From Aplidium turbinatum (taxonomy: Eukaryota > Chordata > Ascidiacea > Aplousobranchia > Polyclinidae), in assembly GCA_918807975.1 (NCBI GenBank), contig OU964923.1, forward strand, positions 6,696,001-6,760,000: 64,000 nt of DNA. The letters are read 5' to 3'. Each line of letters starts with the position of its first letter. Positions within the stretch are counted from its first letter, which is position 1. A program made the position numbers and the translations under genes. The notes under the pieces are model-generated. The model was not told where the DNA came from and made no database searches. It saw nothing but the letters and a program-made list of their open reading frames with translations. Positions 38,201 to 50,707 of the stretch are shown piece by piece.

Positions 38201-40351
38201 GATTCAGAGATGAAAATGGTCTCAATATTTTAGGTCTAATTCCAAAGATACTGTATAGAAAGTCCTGAATAATCCCCACACATTATAGTTTTAAGTTTAA
38301 AGTAGTTTAAAGGTTAGCCTACTCTACAGTACAAATAAAGGCTAGGCTATACGATTAGCATGAAAAATTATTAAACTCGATAATTTTTACCTTGTACAAT
38401 CTTTCACTTAGAATTAGATGCACTAACAGCATATTACCCACCAATTAAGCAAATCTGCTGATTAACCAGCCTAATCTGCAGACTAATTTTTCGAACCAAC
38501 ATTATTCCACCGATTAGAATCGCTGATAACTGATCCATAAATAAAATCTGCCCAAATTGATCCTCGATTGATGTATCCAACGATTAAGTTAATCGATGGC
38601 CTAAAACAATTCGCTGTTGCTGCATTCATCCCAGACGAACAGCTCATACAAAAATAACATCGTGTTTTCTTTCGCACAAAAATAATCGGTTTGCTGTGAG
38701 CATATTGGCTGTGCCTTGGTTTTTGGTTTGTGAAAACATTTTCCACATTCTTAATCAGGCTCGGTGATCTTAAAAACTCGTTTTGCTGAGCTAGCGCAAT
38801 GAGATTAACGATACCCTAAAGCTGAAAAAGCACTTGCAACATAAGCTTAACTTTTGTAGCCAAGCTTGTGATGCATTGGTTAGTGTCTTCCTTGCAAGTT
38901 CTGATAGACTTGCATTAACTTCGGGTCGTTTCATAAATCAAAACTGTTAAAAATGTTACAGATTTCATTGTCTGTTTTTTTTTGCGTAAAACCTGAAGTA
39001 ACTCGAGGCAAAGTGTTCACAGCGTAAATATGATAAAAAATTTGCAGTCACTAAAAAACCTTAGTTGTTGTAATGAAGAGCGAAAAAAATGATATCAAGA
39101 TTTCCAAAACACTGTTAATGAACTTAGTTGTTTTGCTTAAATGGCAATTTCATTGATCACCATACTCGATTAATCGCTTAATTACAGTTCATGCAGAAGG
39201 GTTTTGTGGTACGGTAACGCGATTGTGAAATTTATACTCACTATAAAATATCACATTACCTCACATTGGGAGGTGTAGGCCTACTCGTGTCAGCCGCCAT
39301 TTTGGTTGAACTCGCTGCATTTACAGTAGCCTGCTTGCTCCATTGCCTACATGCACCGATGTGTCAATACAGTAGAATAACTTTATATTAATAGGTATGG
39401 CATAGGCTACTAAGCATACAATATTCTAACTTTTCTTCGATTGTGACTTTCCTAGTACTTTTAGCTACAATAACTCATTGGTGTTATATCTCAAAGATAC
39501 TTTATTTCATCTTTTAATTACTTCAAATAAGTAACTTTTTTGCACGGGATATTTAGTGACAATATTTTCTGTTTTCATTTTCTTTTCTTTTTCTTACTGG
39601 TCAGCGCATGAGTTTAATGACGTATCTTACGGTTTTACTGAATTTATATTTGCCTCGTCTATTAGGTTTCTACAATCTATCAGCAATTATTGAAACATTA
39701 TTTTCTTTCAAAACATGTTCTCCACGCTTGTGCTTTGTTAAACAAATCATTTTTTGAAACATATTTCTCAAAAATATTCTGCTCAAGACCCTATGAGAAA
39801 ATTCTATACTCCATCTTTACGGCAAAACTGCAGAAAATATAAAAAACTGCAAATTTTCTAGACCAATTTTCAATTTAGCATGAAATAAGCGTGTAACTGC
39901 CTTATCGTCTTTTGTGAGTTGTCTGAAATCGTAAACGTGCGATTTTATAATGTAACTGTCTTCTAATAACTTATCACAATTTGTCTTGCCCAGCGTCGCA
40001 AATTTAAAACTGCTCTCGTTAAGCAGTTCTATCTTATCGTCACATCTTTTCTCCCTTTTACGCTCAATAGAATTGTCTTGCCGGACATATTTTATGCACA
40101 TTTTCGTTAAAACATTGCTTCGAGCAAATTGCTGGATATCGCTATGTTTTATTATGAGGCAATTGTGAGTTGCAAAGCATTCGAGCCAGTATAGTTTGAG
40201 TCTTTGATTTCCTATGGATTGGACACTTTAAGATCACGCCACTGAAGACTGTTGACTCTAAAAACAATTTCAACTTCACATCAACAAACGTAATGTGAAA
40301 TAAAAGAACTATTAGAATAAATAAATTTGACGGGCGTGCAACTTGACGTAA
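35289..40351. other. gene-free stretch
   Basis: About 5 kb of AT-rich DNA without a recognised gene or transposon. A cluster of five GATTA/TAATC words lies at 38459-38595. A tRNA B-box-like string on the minus strand near 37665-37690 has no convincing head around it. Confidence 0.4.
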
Positions 40352-40597
40352 AGGTAAAGCAAGCATCGAGGGGTGAGAAGATAAGGTTCTAATTATACTA
40401 AGTCTTCGGCACTAACAAAAGTAGGGTGGCCAATTCCTTTCTCTCGGCCGCCTTTTCCTTCAGCGACTACGCCTACCCAAATTGTTACACCCTGGGTAGA
40501 GGTGAACGGTGTTTTTAATTAACATGCTTAAGCCGGGAGTCGAACCAGGATTGCATGATTGGAAAGCGAGCCTAATCCGCTGCGCCATCCCGCTGCA
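40352..40597 (-). repeat. SINE family C, uninterrupted copy
   Basis: On the minus strand the head is GCAGCGGGATGGCGCAGCGG, ATTAGGCTCGCTTTCCAATC, B-box CTGGTTCGACTCCCGGC. The body continues GTTCACCTCTACCCAGGGTG, AGAGAAAGGAATTGGCCACC and TTTTGTTAGTGCCG, and the tail CCCCTCGATGCTTGC. It is collinear with the copy at 52612-54225 and lacks the hAT insertion, so it serves as a paralogous empty site. Confidence 0.85.
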
Positions 40598-43500
40598 ACT
40601 CGATGTATTCGACCATTAAAAGAAAACGTTTCAGTAGGTTATGGCGCATGCAGTTTCTTAGACTGAAGCTGTGTGCATCAAAAAGCGGTAACAGTTATAT
40701 TTATCCGGATGGTTTCTGCATATCATGCGACTAATAAAAATGACCTCAAGGATTAAAACCCGAGCTATCTTCAAAACCGCTAATTAATTTCACATTTTTC
40801 ACCTCGGAAATACATTTTATTGATAAATTCCATCTTGTACCTGGAAAACAAAGCTAGCTGTTTAGATTATAATGGCTCCTGTTGACCTAGCTTTTGTTGA
40901 GGGGGCTGTAAAAAGGCAAAACATATCTAGAAACCGGCCCTTTTTGGGCTTTTTTCTTGCAGCTTCTTTATCAAGAATGTTACCTGTAGGTATTTTCTGG
41001 CTACTTTTCCCCTGGCATTAACATGAAGTCACACTATAGCCTACTACCTAAAATTTCCGTTATATTTGACTATAAAGGCCGCCGTGGATCAGGGTGGTCA
41101 CAAAGCAATTAACGAACTTTGCTTTAGTTCCCACCAGTTTTTGAAAAACTGGGAATATGTTGTAAATAGACGTTGATAGAACGTACCACATACATATAAA
41201 ATTGAGTGACGTCAAAAGGTCACATACTTTTTATTTTTGTTTACGCGAAAAAATATACGAAGACAACATAGATGAAATAAACTTTCAAACATTTTCAACA
41301 CATAATTGTGTCCTCATTATGAATAGCCTTATATTCATCTTCTATATATATAGAACCTAATTACAGATTAAACGTCACTGTTTCGACTTTAAGGTCTGTA
41401 ACAGTGACAATAAGAAGTTTGATTTGACTATGCATTAACTAACTAAAAAATAAAAAGCATCTTAAATCCGTTGTCATTACTCTTTATATAATGTGGTGCA
41501 ACAAAGTGAACTCTCTACCAAAGCTATATCAGAATAGAGTATGTGTTGAAGAAATCAAACCATCCGGGTGTTCGTTGCAGCACTGATGTAGCCTGACAGT
41601 GTATTTCATATGCGTTTAATCTTGACTTACGTTGTGCCTAGCAGGTGTTAAATGCAGCATATCCTGTAGTCAATGTATTTGTTTGTTCTGTTGATTGTCA
41701 TATTAGTCTTCTGAAGAATGGTGTGGTTTTTAGTGCTCCATAATAGACATGCAGGTGTCTTTGTATCAGATAAGACATTTTGATGCAGCCAAAGGTCTGA
41801 TGATAGAATGCAACTGGCAAGAATCATTTTAAAATATTCTTGATATTTGAAAACTCTGATAGTTGTTTGTGCGGTTTTGATGTTTTATGAGATCTTTCAA
41901 ATAAATTGAGAAAGTAACCATTTTAATAATCAGTTGAAAATTTCGAAGACCTGCGTAGTAACATAAACACTCTACAGCTGCCGATGTTATGACAAATAAC
42001 ACAGGGATGTCAAGATCTCGCTAAGGCCAAGAAACTTTTCCGTACGCTTTCTTAATCACTGAACTGAGTCGTGATTTTTTTTGCTAGCATATCAGATTAT
42101 CAATCAGTCATGTGCCAAAGGCTAGTGACTTATCTTTATCTTATTTCAAACTGACCTGTCAGCATGTGGTGAACACGAACGATTTTAATAGCAAACAAGT
42201 TAATTCTTGTTGGAGCATATGATTACGAGAGGCGATTTGCTAAACATTTTAATTCAAATACTTTATACATTGGGAAATACAATTTTATTTCATGGCACCA
42301 GATTTGCAAAGGCTACTTTGCAAATCTGGTGCTACTATAGGCTACTGCAGACAAGTCATTTTGTACCATTAACCATCAAACATAATCCAGTGATTTAATG
42401 GATCGAAACACCAGCTCTGCCCATTGTGCACGTGTCTGACTGATTGCAAACATTTTTCATTATGTTTATGAAGTTATTTGACATCGACTTGTTCATTTAA
42501 TTGTCGAGTGAAGGTGATTTAAATTTGCGACTAACGGAAATGTGAATCTCTTCCACAAGAAGTGTAAGTTACGTATAACATTTGGGTTGTACCTGAATTG
42601 TGTTATTCTGTTCTTCGTACAAGCTCTTATTTTAAACACTGGATATTCTTTTTGAAAACTTTTACAAAAGTTTAACAAAATTTGGTGTGAAGTACGGTGT
42701 ATAACGCATACGTTGGTGTATAGATTATATAAGTTTTTTGATGCAAACTTGCATCGAAATATGATTTGTAGCTAACATTAACCACGAATTTAAACGTACA
42801 TGGTAATCAGGTGTTTATTATTCCCCATTCAAACAGTCTTTTCAAATTGATAAAGACAAAGCCGGTGTGGTCGCTGAAAAAAGCTCCCGTGCTACATAAA
42901 AAAATCATGTTTTGAAGCAGCAGTTCTTGAAACTAAATCTGTCATTTAATTGCCGGTTGTGAGCTCATTTGTGCACATTGTTTACATCACGTGACACCAT
43001 GCGTCATCCAAGTCAACTCTCTAAAAATATCATCAACCATACCGAAGATTGTACTGAAGACAAGCACTCTTTCGTAAATTACTATAATTAAAACTGTCGC
43101 GACTATTGGACACTTGAATTTCACGACATACCGCAGCAGTCTTCCCTGACAAACTCATGATCAAAACGCCCTGTGCATGATTTTAATGCATGTAATTCAG
43201 TTCAGTTTGTTTTTTATTTCTGAACATCAAAAACCATACAAGCCAAACACAGCAGAGGTCTAAAAAATGATAAAGCACCAAAAAATCGAACGTTAAGACC
43301 CGCTTGGGACCGAAATAGGAAATAAGTTAAATAATTTGGCACAGTTGTAATATCTTCGGTATAAGATACACTAACTTATATCAGTGGCACAGCATAACTA
43401 TATTTTTAGGTGTTTACTTTTTTCAGAAAACTTTAGTCTATTTCTGTTTAAAAAAAAAACTGTGTGTGCGTTTCAACCAAGTCAGCTCCACCGTTTGTTG

Positions 43501-43613
43501 TTTTTTACTTTCTTTTCTTTGTTTTTAAATGCAAGTAAGCTACTGTATACGCTAAAAGTTTACTGAAAAATTAAACACCCAAAAATGGTCACGCTTCGTC
43601 ACTGCACTACACA
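40598..43613. other. gene-free stretch
   Basis: No gene or transposon recognised. A perfect 17-bp-arm hairpin lies at 42295-42332. The short frames here have no known domains. Confidence 0.4.
42295..42332. repeat. perfect hairpin, 17-bp arms, 4-nt loop
   Basis: Arms GCACCAGATTTGCAAAG / CTTTGCAAATCTGGTGC around GCTA. It is too short for a typical pre-miRNA unless extended; the flanks do not clearly pair further. Confidence 0.8.
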
Positions 43614-43621
43614 CCAACAGG

Positions 43622-44886
43622 CAGGGCCGGATTAAGGGTACTGTAGGCCTAAGGCTGTTTACTAGAGAAGGGCCTAATTTTGCCAACCAAGCTACAAAAG
43701 GAAATAAAAATGCGTAGATGAAAAACTGAAATTATAACAGAAAAATGGCTAATGATGGCGCATAATTGGTTTTAGAAACAAACACAATTTATATTGTCAA
43801 ATTTGAAGCAGGTGGAAAAGATTTTGGAAAGAAAGAAATGAATAGTAGGTACCTATGGTAATACTTCACCTAATGACACTTTAAACCAGGGGTTTTCAAC
43901 CTTTTTTCTACCGCGACCCCCTCAGAGCAATCAATGTTGTCTCTAACCCCCCAAAAAAGTATTCAACAAAAGCATATTTAATGCAAAATTTAAACAAATT
44001 TGATTCATGCCGACATCCAGTTATGTTTTGTTTTGCTGTTCCAACGTAAACTTCCGAAACAAAAAACGTTTTTTTGCGATGTTATTACTTCTTTTATTAC
44101 ATTTCCTCCGATTGTTATTTGCATTTTCTATCAAGCTTGGCTAGATAATAGGAGAAAAAATAATGAGAATAATCCACGTTTTCGCACTTTCACCGGTTGA
44201 ATTTATTGCAGTTTTTTATGGATTTATTTAAATCAATTTCAGTGAAATGGCTGGTGCTGCATATTTTTAAATATTAAGTTTGTCAATGCGTGCACTTGTT
44301 ACTGAAAGAACTTTCAAACAAAATAGCCAACACTAATTTTTTTCAATGCCATTGAAAAAGATACTGAGAAATCTATATTTTGCATAGGGTCCTGCATAAT
44401 TTTGCTTTTTTACCATAGCGTTGTTACTGGTTAACGTTAGTCTTAACGTTGGTCTAAGGCTTTAACTGCTTTCCTACAGTTGAAGCCTTTTGCAAAGTCT
44501 GAAAGCTTAAACGATATAATAACCTCAAGTGGAGGAATGGTCGATTGCGAAAAAAACATAGTTTTTAATCTTTTCTGACAAAAGAGAATTGAAAACAATA
44601 CACTGGAATTTCAAGCGCCTCGCAAACCTCCGATAAACGGCTCGCGACCCCAAGGTTGAAAAGCCCTGCTCTAAACTCAATTTCGGTAAAAGTTGCGCCT
44701 ACGTGGTTTTGGAAATGAGCTCTTCATATGTATTGACTCAACTCAGTCATTCGTTTTTAAGCAAAAACTGTAGCCACTGTACTGGTACTGGATCTGTATC
44801 ACTATCAGCCTTACAAAAATTGAGGGCCGAATTTTTCCAGGGCCTAAGGCTATAGCCTTATTAGCCTAATGGTTAATCCGGCCCTG
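43622..44886. mobile_element. non-autonomous hAT-type transposon (outer)
   Basis: Inverted ends CAGGGCCGGATTAA / TTAATCCGGCCCTG with a perfect 8-bp target duplication CCAACAGG (43614-43621 and 44887-44894). Its own sequence is about 470 bp; the rest is another hAT element inserted inside. Subterminal GGCCTAAGGCT occurs at both ends. No transposase. Confidence 0.9.
43887..44668. mobile_element. non-autonomous hAT-type transposon nested in the preceding element
   Basis: Ends CAGGGGTTTTCAACCTTTTT / AAGGTTGAAAAGCCCTG with flanking CTTTAAAC (43879-43886) and CTCTAAAC (44669-44676), 7 of 8 matching. GCGACCCC occurs near both ends. The frame at 44000-44200 has no recognisable transposase motif. Confidence 0.82.
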
Positions 44887-44894
44887 CCAACAGG

Positions 44895-46734
44895 AGAACA
44901 ATTTTAGCAATCGACCTTGAAACGAAAGCAACAGATATAGTGCCGGCAATTTTTTTTAGTTTGGTTAATTTTTTTCACAAAGTAATTACGGTGCAGGAAA
45001 CGATTACTTGTTTCAACACGCCAAACCTCAAACAGGTATCGACAATTTCTAGAGAACGATTATCATTTTAACGAGAGCTAAACATTTATGATAAACACCA
45101 CTAACATTTCGAACGTTGCAGTAGGCTAATACACTTTAAAGTGCCCTTTATGCGATTTTTTTTTTTTGACATTTATGTTTATTAACTGACCAAATTTAAT
45201 ATTTTAATTATTTAAAAATATCTTTCTATTTATCAGGGAATGTAAAGCTGCAGATCTTTTGCAGAACTGCATCGTTTTCATTATTGTTGTCGACAATCGA
45301 AGTTTACAGGATTAGTATTCCACGCGGAATTCCTACACGGTAAGCAATTTGTATTAATCAAAAAGCAAACTATAGTGTAGATTTAAGTTCTCAGGATAAG
45401 CCGTTGAAAATATAACTTTACACGGTTTGCAACAGCTTGGGGGTTTGCCAACACGGTTGCTCACGTCTGAAGGGTGATTTTTGTTTAGTTAATTAAACTT
45501 TGTGTTTTGTGTGAACCGTGCTAGGGTTTGTAGAGTGTGTTGGCACACCATCAAGATACATAATGTGAAAGAGAACAAGAAGGACAGGCAATTAGTTAAG
45601 GGTGGAAAAGTATTGTATTAACAGTAAAATTAATTAAAGCCTGCTTGCAGCGCCACACAATGTGTTCAACTTTATGAAATTTATTTTGGACACTTTAAGG
45701 ATGAAAGTTGGAGGACTTTATCTGCCGAATAGCCTGTGGTCTGCGAGTAATGTAGGCATACCGCTGTTAAGCTAAATCTTTTTTTAGTTTGTTTTGCTTA
45801 GCTAAAGGACAAAATAAAACACACAAATCCAATGATTTCTATACATAGTGAAAAAGTTACAAAATATTAATAACACTTTCAGATATATCTTGCGGAGTAA
45901 AGGATATGTCGGAAAGAAACGGATACAAGCGGTTAGATATTAATAATGTCGATGAGCAACCGTAAAGTTTTAAAATGTCAACCTTGCTTTGATAACAGAC
46001 TTTTTTTAACATTTGTAGTTTTAATTTGAATTAACCGCAATGGAGCAATCCTGTGGTCCACTTACAAAAATCCCACTTTATGGTTCTACAAACTGTATTT
46101 ACATTTTATGGCCAACACATTCAATTGCTTGTTGATGTTGAGTTTTTCAAAAGTCAAGTGACAAAATAGCTAATTACTTGCGAATTTGACGCTTAAAACG
46201 TCGGGAGTATGGTATGTAAACACGATCATCACTCAATTTGCATTTTAGTTAGATTTAACGTTGTAATATGGTACCTGCTGTATGCAGTTTTATTCAAACT
46301 AGAGTACCATAAAATATTAGAATTTGTTTCCCTGAAATGTTCTTATGTAAGTTAAAGAAATGAAGCGATAACATACTCAATTTTTTTTAGCTTCACATGT
46401 GAAGATACATTAATATCACAATTTCTTCATGGATGCTTAGTTGTAAAACGCTTTATTGCTTCATATCCTTTCTGCACACTGTGCAGTTTAAATACTAAAT
46501 AATTTATAGTACGGTAGGCTTTTCCCTTATTGATACTTTCTCCTAAAGTAGCTTTGTTTCATTGTGATATCACAGGTAACAAAATTATGCTGAAAAGTAT
46601 AATGGCTCAGTTTGAACCAAAAGTTACATATTGGAACCACTCACTTATTGGCTTTTAATGTGGCTGCATTATGTCTCATGTAATACAAATTAGACATGAG
46701 CATAACTGCAATTTATGCATCTTCTTTATTGTAT
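44895..46734. other. gene-free stretch
   Basis: AT-rich; no gene or repeat recognised. Confidence 0.4.
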
Positions 46735-46965
46735 TGGTTCGACCCTCCCTGTGTGCGCTTGAGCAGCGCATATCAAGGATAGCTTTTCATTCAGCGGCAC
46801 CTAATGGATGGAATAACACACAGTCAATGACAATCGGAAACTCTTTTCTGTCAGAATCGGTGACTGGGTCAGCGGTTCAAAGCCTCTACAAGTATGCGGA
46901 ACTGCCAGTAAGCTCTCAAAAATGTTTTCTCAGTCTGAGGATAAAGATTCTCACAATCAATCGTT
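46735..46965 (+). repeat. SINE family A copy, head truncated
   Basis: Starts at the B-box (TTGGTTCGACCCTCCC) and runs through GTGCGCTTGAGCAGCGC, CATTCAGCGGCACCTAATGG, CTCTACAAGTATGCGGAACT and the tail CAGTCTGAGGATAAAGATTC. The apparent 109-residue frame at 46671-47000 is this repeat. Confidence 0.75.
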
Positions 46966-46984
46966 ACAGCATTCATCTGTTCGG

Positions 46985-47165
46985 CTTCATAGCCAAGTAG
47001 TGAGAGAGTTTGAACGAGGCTTCAACGGACCTGGGTTTAACATTCACCGAGGGCTCTCAATTCTCTTATTTCCAAGGCACTTTTGGGCACGCTTGACTGC
47101 GCATACGAAGATAAGCTGTTCCATCTTTCCGTCTATTTAGTTCAAATTTTCAATCACCAGCAGGC
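46985..47165 (+). repeat. diverged SINE family B copy abutting SINE A
   Basis: TTCATAGCCAAGTAGTGAGA corresponds to the family B head; the tail TTAGTTCAAATTTTCAATCACC corresponds to its 3' end, with GGCACTTTTGGGCACGC between. It lies directly downstream of SINE A in the same orientation. Confidence 0.5.
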
Positions 47166-48654
47166 CAAAATTACCGCAAAATTATTATTGTTTTAAATCA
47201 ACTCCATTGACTTCCGGTGATGAAATGCGATGATTGTTATAAAAAATAACACTATTTGTTACATTAAGTCCAATTAGTGCAGCTAAATATACGAAAAAAA
47301 CATTGAATAAAAAAATCTTAATATAAGCTGTTGTCTACCATTTTCAAGAGGTTAAAATTGATATATCGACCAGTGATTTAAAGATATTGGAGGGGTCTGT
47401 ATACGAACGTTATCCTATCACTGTAAGTAAAACAATAGACCGCCATTTTGTTTGCTATTTTACCCTTCTCATGAAAAGCAATATATTTATTTTACTACAG
47501 TTTTCTTTGCATTTTATCCCCAATCTACATGCAACACCATGAAATAAATGAACACAGAACGCTAAGATTTACATTTTGTTTGGTCAACACATGCACTTAA
47601 TAAACTCTTGTATATAACCGAGAGTGCTTCAATTTCATATTTAAAAATGTTAAATAGATGTTGAGAAGGAGCGATCTTGCTGGCGTCAGCACTACCATGT
47701 TAAATAGTTGTCGAATTATATAGAAATCGTTCGCAAGTTTTGGTTTCTAAGACACGACATACTTTATAAGTGTTGCTTACCGAGCCACTGCATGTGAATG
47801 TGTCTTTATTTGTCTACTTTGGTCTAAAGTGCAGCAAATGAACACGAATCCATTCAAAATTGATAAGGAAACGTTTTTATAAAACGGGAAAACTAAAGAA
47901 GAATCTCTCTATAAGTTGGGCAGACAGGCGTCAGATTTTAATGAATTTTTCAACGAGATCTGCCTTAATGTTTACATAAACAATAAGAATCCTATGCTAA
48001 TGGGGAAGTATCTGTCGTCAATTAAAAGAGATCGGAAGAAATATGAATGACTTTGTTTTGGGGATCTAGGTAGTGTCAAATTTAATATCGATCTGAAAAA
48101 GTCTAATTCATATTGCTGGCGCCATCTACGTATAAGCCACGTAGAACGTTCTCTGAGTTTTCTAAACATGGCAACAAGTCTAACAGTGACAGATTGCCAG
48201 GCTAGCCGGGACATAGAGCTCATATTTCTTTTCCTGTTAGTTTTTATACTTTTTTCGGCGCATAGAGAATGTTTATTTACAATTTTGACAACAAAGACCA
48301 TGAATGCACGGAAAAAACTTCCAGTCGATTTAAAAATCATTATTAATTAAACAGTTTTGATTAGGAAGCTATAGAAACAAGGCATTTCGTGCCACAACGC
48401 ATAAATCTTTCGTTTCCGTGTATAATACCGCAACAAAAGCTTTCATTATAAGCCAGCTTTTTTCGTTATTTATTCTTGAAATTGCTTCAAGCCAATGCTT
48501 CATTTTTATGCAAATGACACATTGTATTGTTGCGTGGCACTTGGCTGCATGGAAAACTGTCAAATACGGCAAATCTATAATAAATCTATTGCATTTCTTC
48601 TATGGTCTTTTATCAAAAAAATTATTTTGTTCTCACCACCATTGGTAGTCCTTT
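47166..48654. other. gene-free stretch
   Basis: No recognised gene. The minus frame at 47972-48340 is Arg/Lys-rich with no identifiable domain. Confidence 0.4.
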
Positions 48655-48838
48655 TTATCGTATCCGGGCTTGCTCACGGTAGCTGAAGATTTAGATTAAG
48701 TGAACCGGAAGGCAAGGAAGCCAATCTTCGGGCACGCCTTTAAGTATCCTGCCAAAGACACAACCGCATGCTTTTTAGCGATGTCGAACCGACGAATGCC
48801 CTACCACAGGTCTCACCACTCGATTATGCAGCCAACAT
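48655..48838 (-). repeat. SINE family B copy
   Basis: Minus-strand copy: head complement GAGACCTGTGGTAGGGC (remodelled), B-box region GTCGGTTCGACATCGC, AGCATGCGGTTGTGTCTTTG, AGGCGTGCCCGAAGATTGGC, TTCCTTGCCTTCCGGTTCAC and the tail AGCCCGGATACGATAAAAAG. Confidence 0.8.
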
Positions 48839-49109
48839 CATTGATAGTAGGCCCTAATAGATTGTGATAGTTTGTATTTGGTAAGAGTGGCTGACAAGGG
48901 GTACATTGGGTAAATTATTCTACAGTATATTAGGTAAAATTTACACCAAACAATAGGGTAAATTCAATAAAGTGAAATGGAATAAAAATTTAACCTTTAC
49001 CCTGTTTATAAATAAATCAATCTTACATGGTATGTAGCCTAGATGGTAAGATAAATGCACGAGTTCAATCACAAAAATAACTAAAGCGATGGACTGACAG
49101 TGACAAGGT

Positions 49110-49391
49110 TTGGTTTTAAATCTTCATCCTCGGACTGACAAAGCCTTGATTGGTTATTCCTGGTAGTTTCTCATATTTGTGGAGGCTCTTGACGCAGGGC
49201 CTGTTACCGAGGTTAGCAGAGTGAAGTTTTCCGATTGTTGAAGTGTTGTTGCTGGAAAATTATTCCATTCACTAAGTGCCGCTGAATGGAGAGCAGTCCT
49301 GAATATGCGTTGCTCAAGCGCACACCCCGAGAGTCGAACCAGCGCCGCATGATCTTGAGCCAGGCGCGTAACCACTGAGCTAACGGGGCGG
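49110..49391 (-). repeat. SINE family A, best full-length copy
   Basis: Read on the minus strand: head CGCCCCGTTAGCTCAGTGG, TTACGCGCCTGGCTCAAGAT, B-box GCTGGTTCGACTCTCGGGG, body TTCAGCGGCACTTAGTGAAT, CGGAAAACTTCACTCTGC, CCTCCACAAATATGAGAAAC, tail AGTCCGAGGATGAAGATTTA. A short repeat GACAAG borders both ends (about 49102-49107 and 49391-49396), a possible target duplication. The open frame at 49154-49480 is an artefact of the SINE. Confidence 0.88.
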
Positions 49392-49861
49392 ACAAGTATA
49401 CCTAACAAAATTGCAATTCCCTCGCTTAAGATTTGTGACTGCACAATGCACATATAGCTATAGCCTATACATTTTTGCAACTAGGCCTAAATGTATATCC
49501 ACATCATAATTTTTCCGCATGCGTCAGATTTTCAATATCATAACTGATGACATATAAATTAAGGCGATTCGCTTAAGTAAAATTTGAGTGTTCCACTTAG
49601 ATTGCAACCAGTAGTTCCAATGGGCAAGTTGTCCTAGAAAGCAGTGGTTGGTGAGATAAGCGATTTGAGAGAATGCGCGAGATAACTAATACGCATAACT
49701 TGTCAAAATTATAGCAGAATCCGCTCGCCGAAGTTAGGTATTCTGAAATTTAGACGAATTCTTTCAGATCTGGAGCCTCATTACATCAAAACTCTCTTTA
49801 ACTGAAAGATATTTTTCGATATTTTATTAGTATTCTCGTCGAATGTTTTGAAAGGCGTGTT

Positions 49862-49965
49862 GTTTTAGCGATGCGTCGGTTTGACACCGCTCAATAACGT
49901 GCGGCTATGTTTTTGGCAAGACATTTAAAAGCAGCCTTAAACTGGACACAAAGCCTAGAAACCGC
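49862..49965 (+). repeat. SINE family B, partial copy
   Basis: GCGTCGGTTTGACACCGC, GTGCGGCTATGTTTTTGGC, AAGACATTTAAAAGCAGCC; the 5' head and 3' end are lost. Confidence 0.6.
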
Positions 49966-50707
49966 AAAAAAATGCAAACAACTATGTTGTTGTTTAGGCA
50001 TAGGCTCTAGCCTACTTACGATTCCTTGATGGCATCAATCCAGCTTAATAAAATTTATAATTTCACCACTGGACAAAAGACAATATTTTTGTATTTTTAA
50101 ATCGAGCAAATTTCTTTGTTTATCGGTTAGCTATATCAATTTTCTTTTGTTCTATTTAGACTGATTTTTATTTAGCCACGGAGGTAATCACCCCCCCCCT
50201 CCAATTTTGTATTGCCTTGCCAAAATATCTGCTTTAATACAATTGATTCCTTTCTACTGAAATAATGTTATGATTCACGTTGAATGACGTTTTCCCTCCC
50301 AAACCATTGCGCCCCTCGTAAATTTTTCTTGCTAACTGCGTCGCTGATTTGTACATCAAGGGCTTTCACTGTTTAAACATGTTATAAACATGAAGTGTTT
50401 ATGCTTCAACAAACGCATTGCTGTAATAATTTAGTAACGATATCTCATTCATGCAAGAAGAAAAAGTATTCCAAATTAATAAAGAAAAGATGTTGTTAGG
50501 GATACGGTACATGAAAAAATTTCTCGATTTCGACAAGATCACAATAAAGACCTCCAGTTTGAAGTTGACCTTGAGGTTAAGTTTGTGAATAAACAAGCCA
50601 AGTTATTTTTGTATCACTCAACGCAAAATAGATTTTAGGCAATCTTTATGTTCTGTTGATAGCAATATGTGCCCAAGGGAACCGTTTGATATTATCATGA
50701 TTTAAAC

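Noticed and set aside
49154-49480. 108-residue minus-strand protein
   Set aside because: It is the SINE family A body; similar peptides appear at each SINE A copy.
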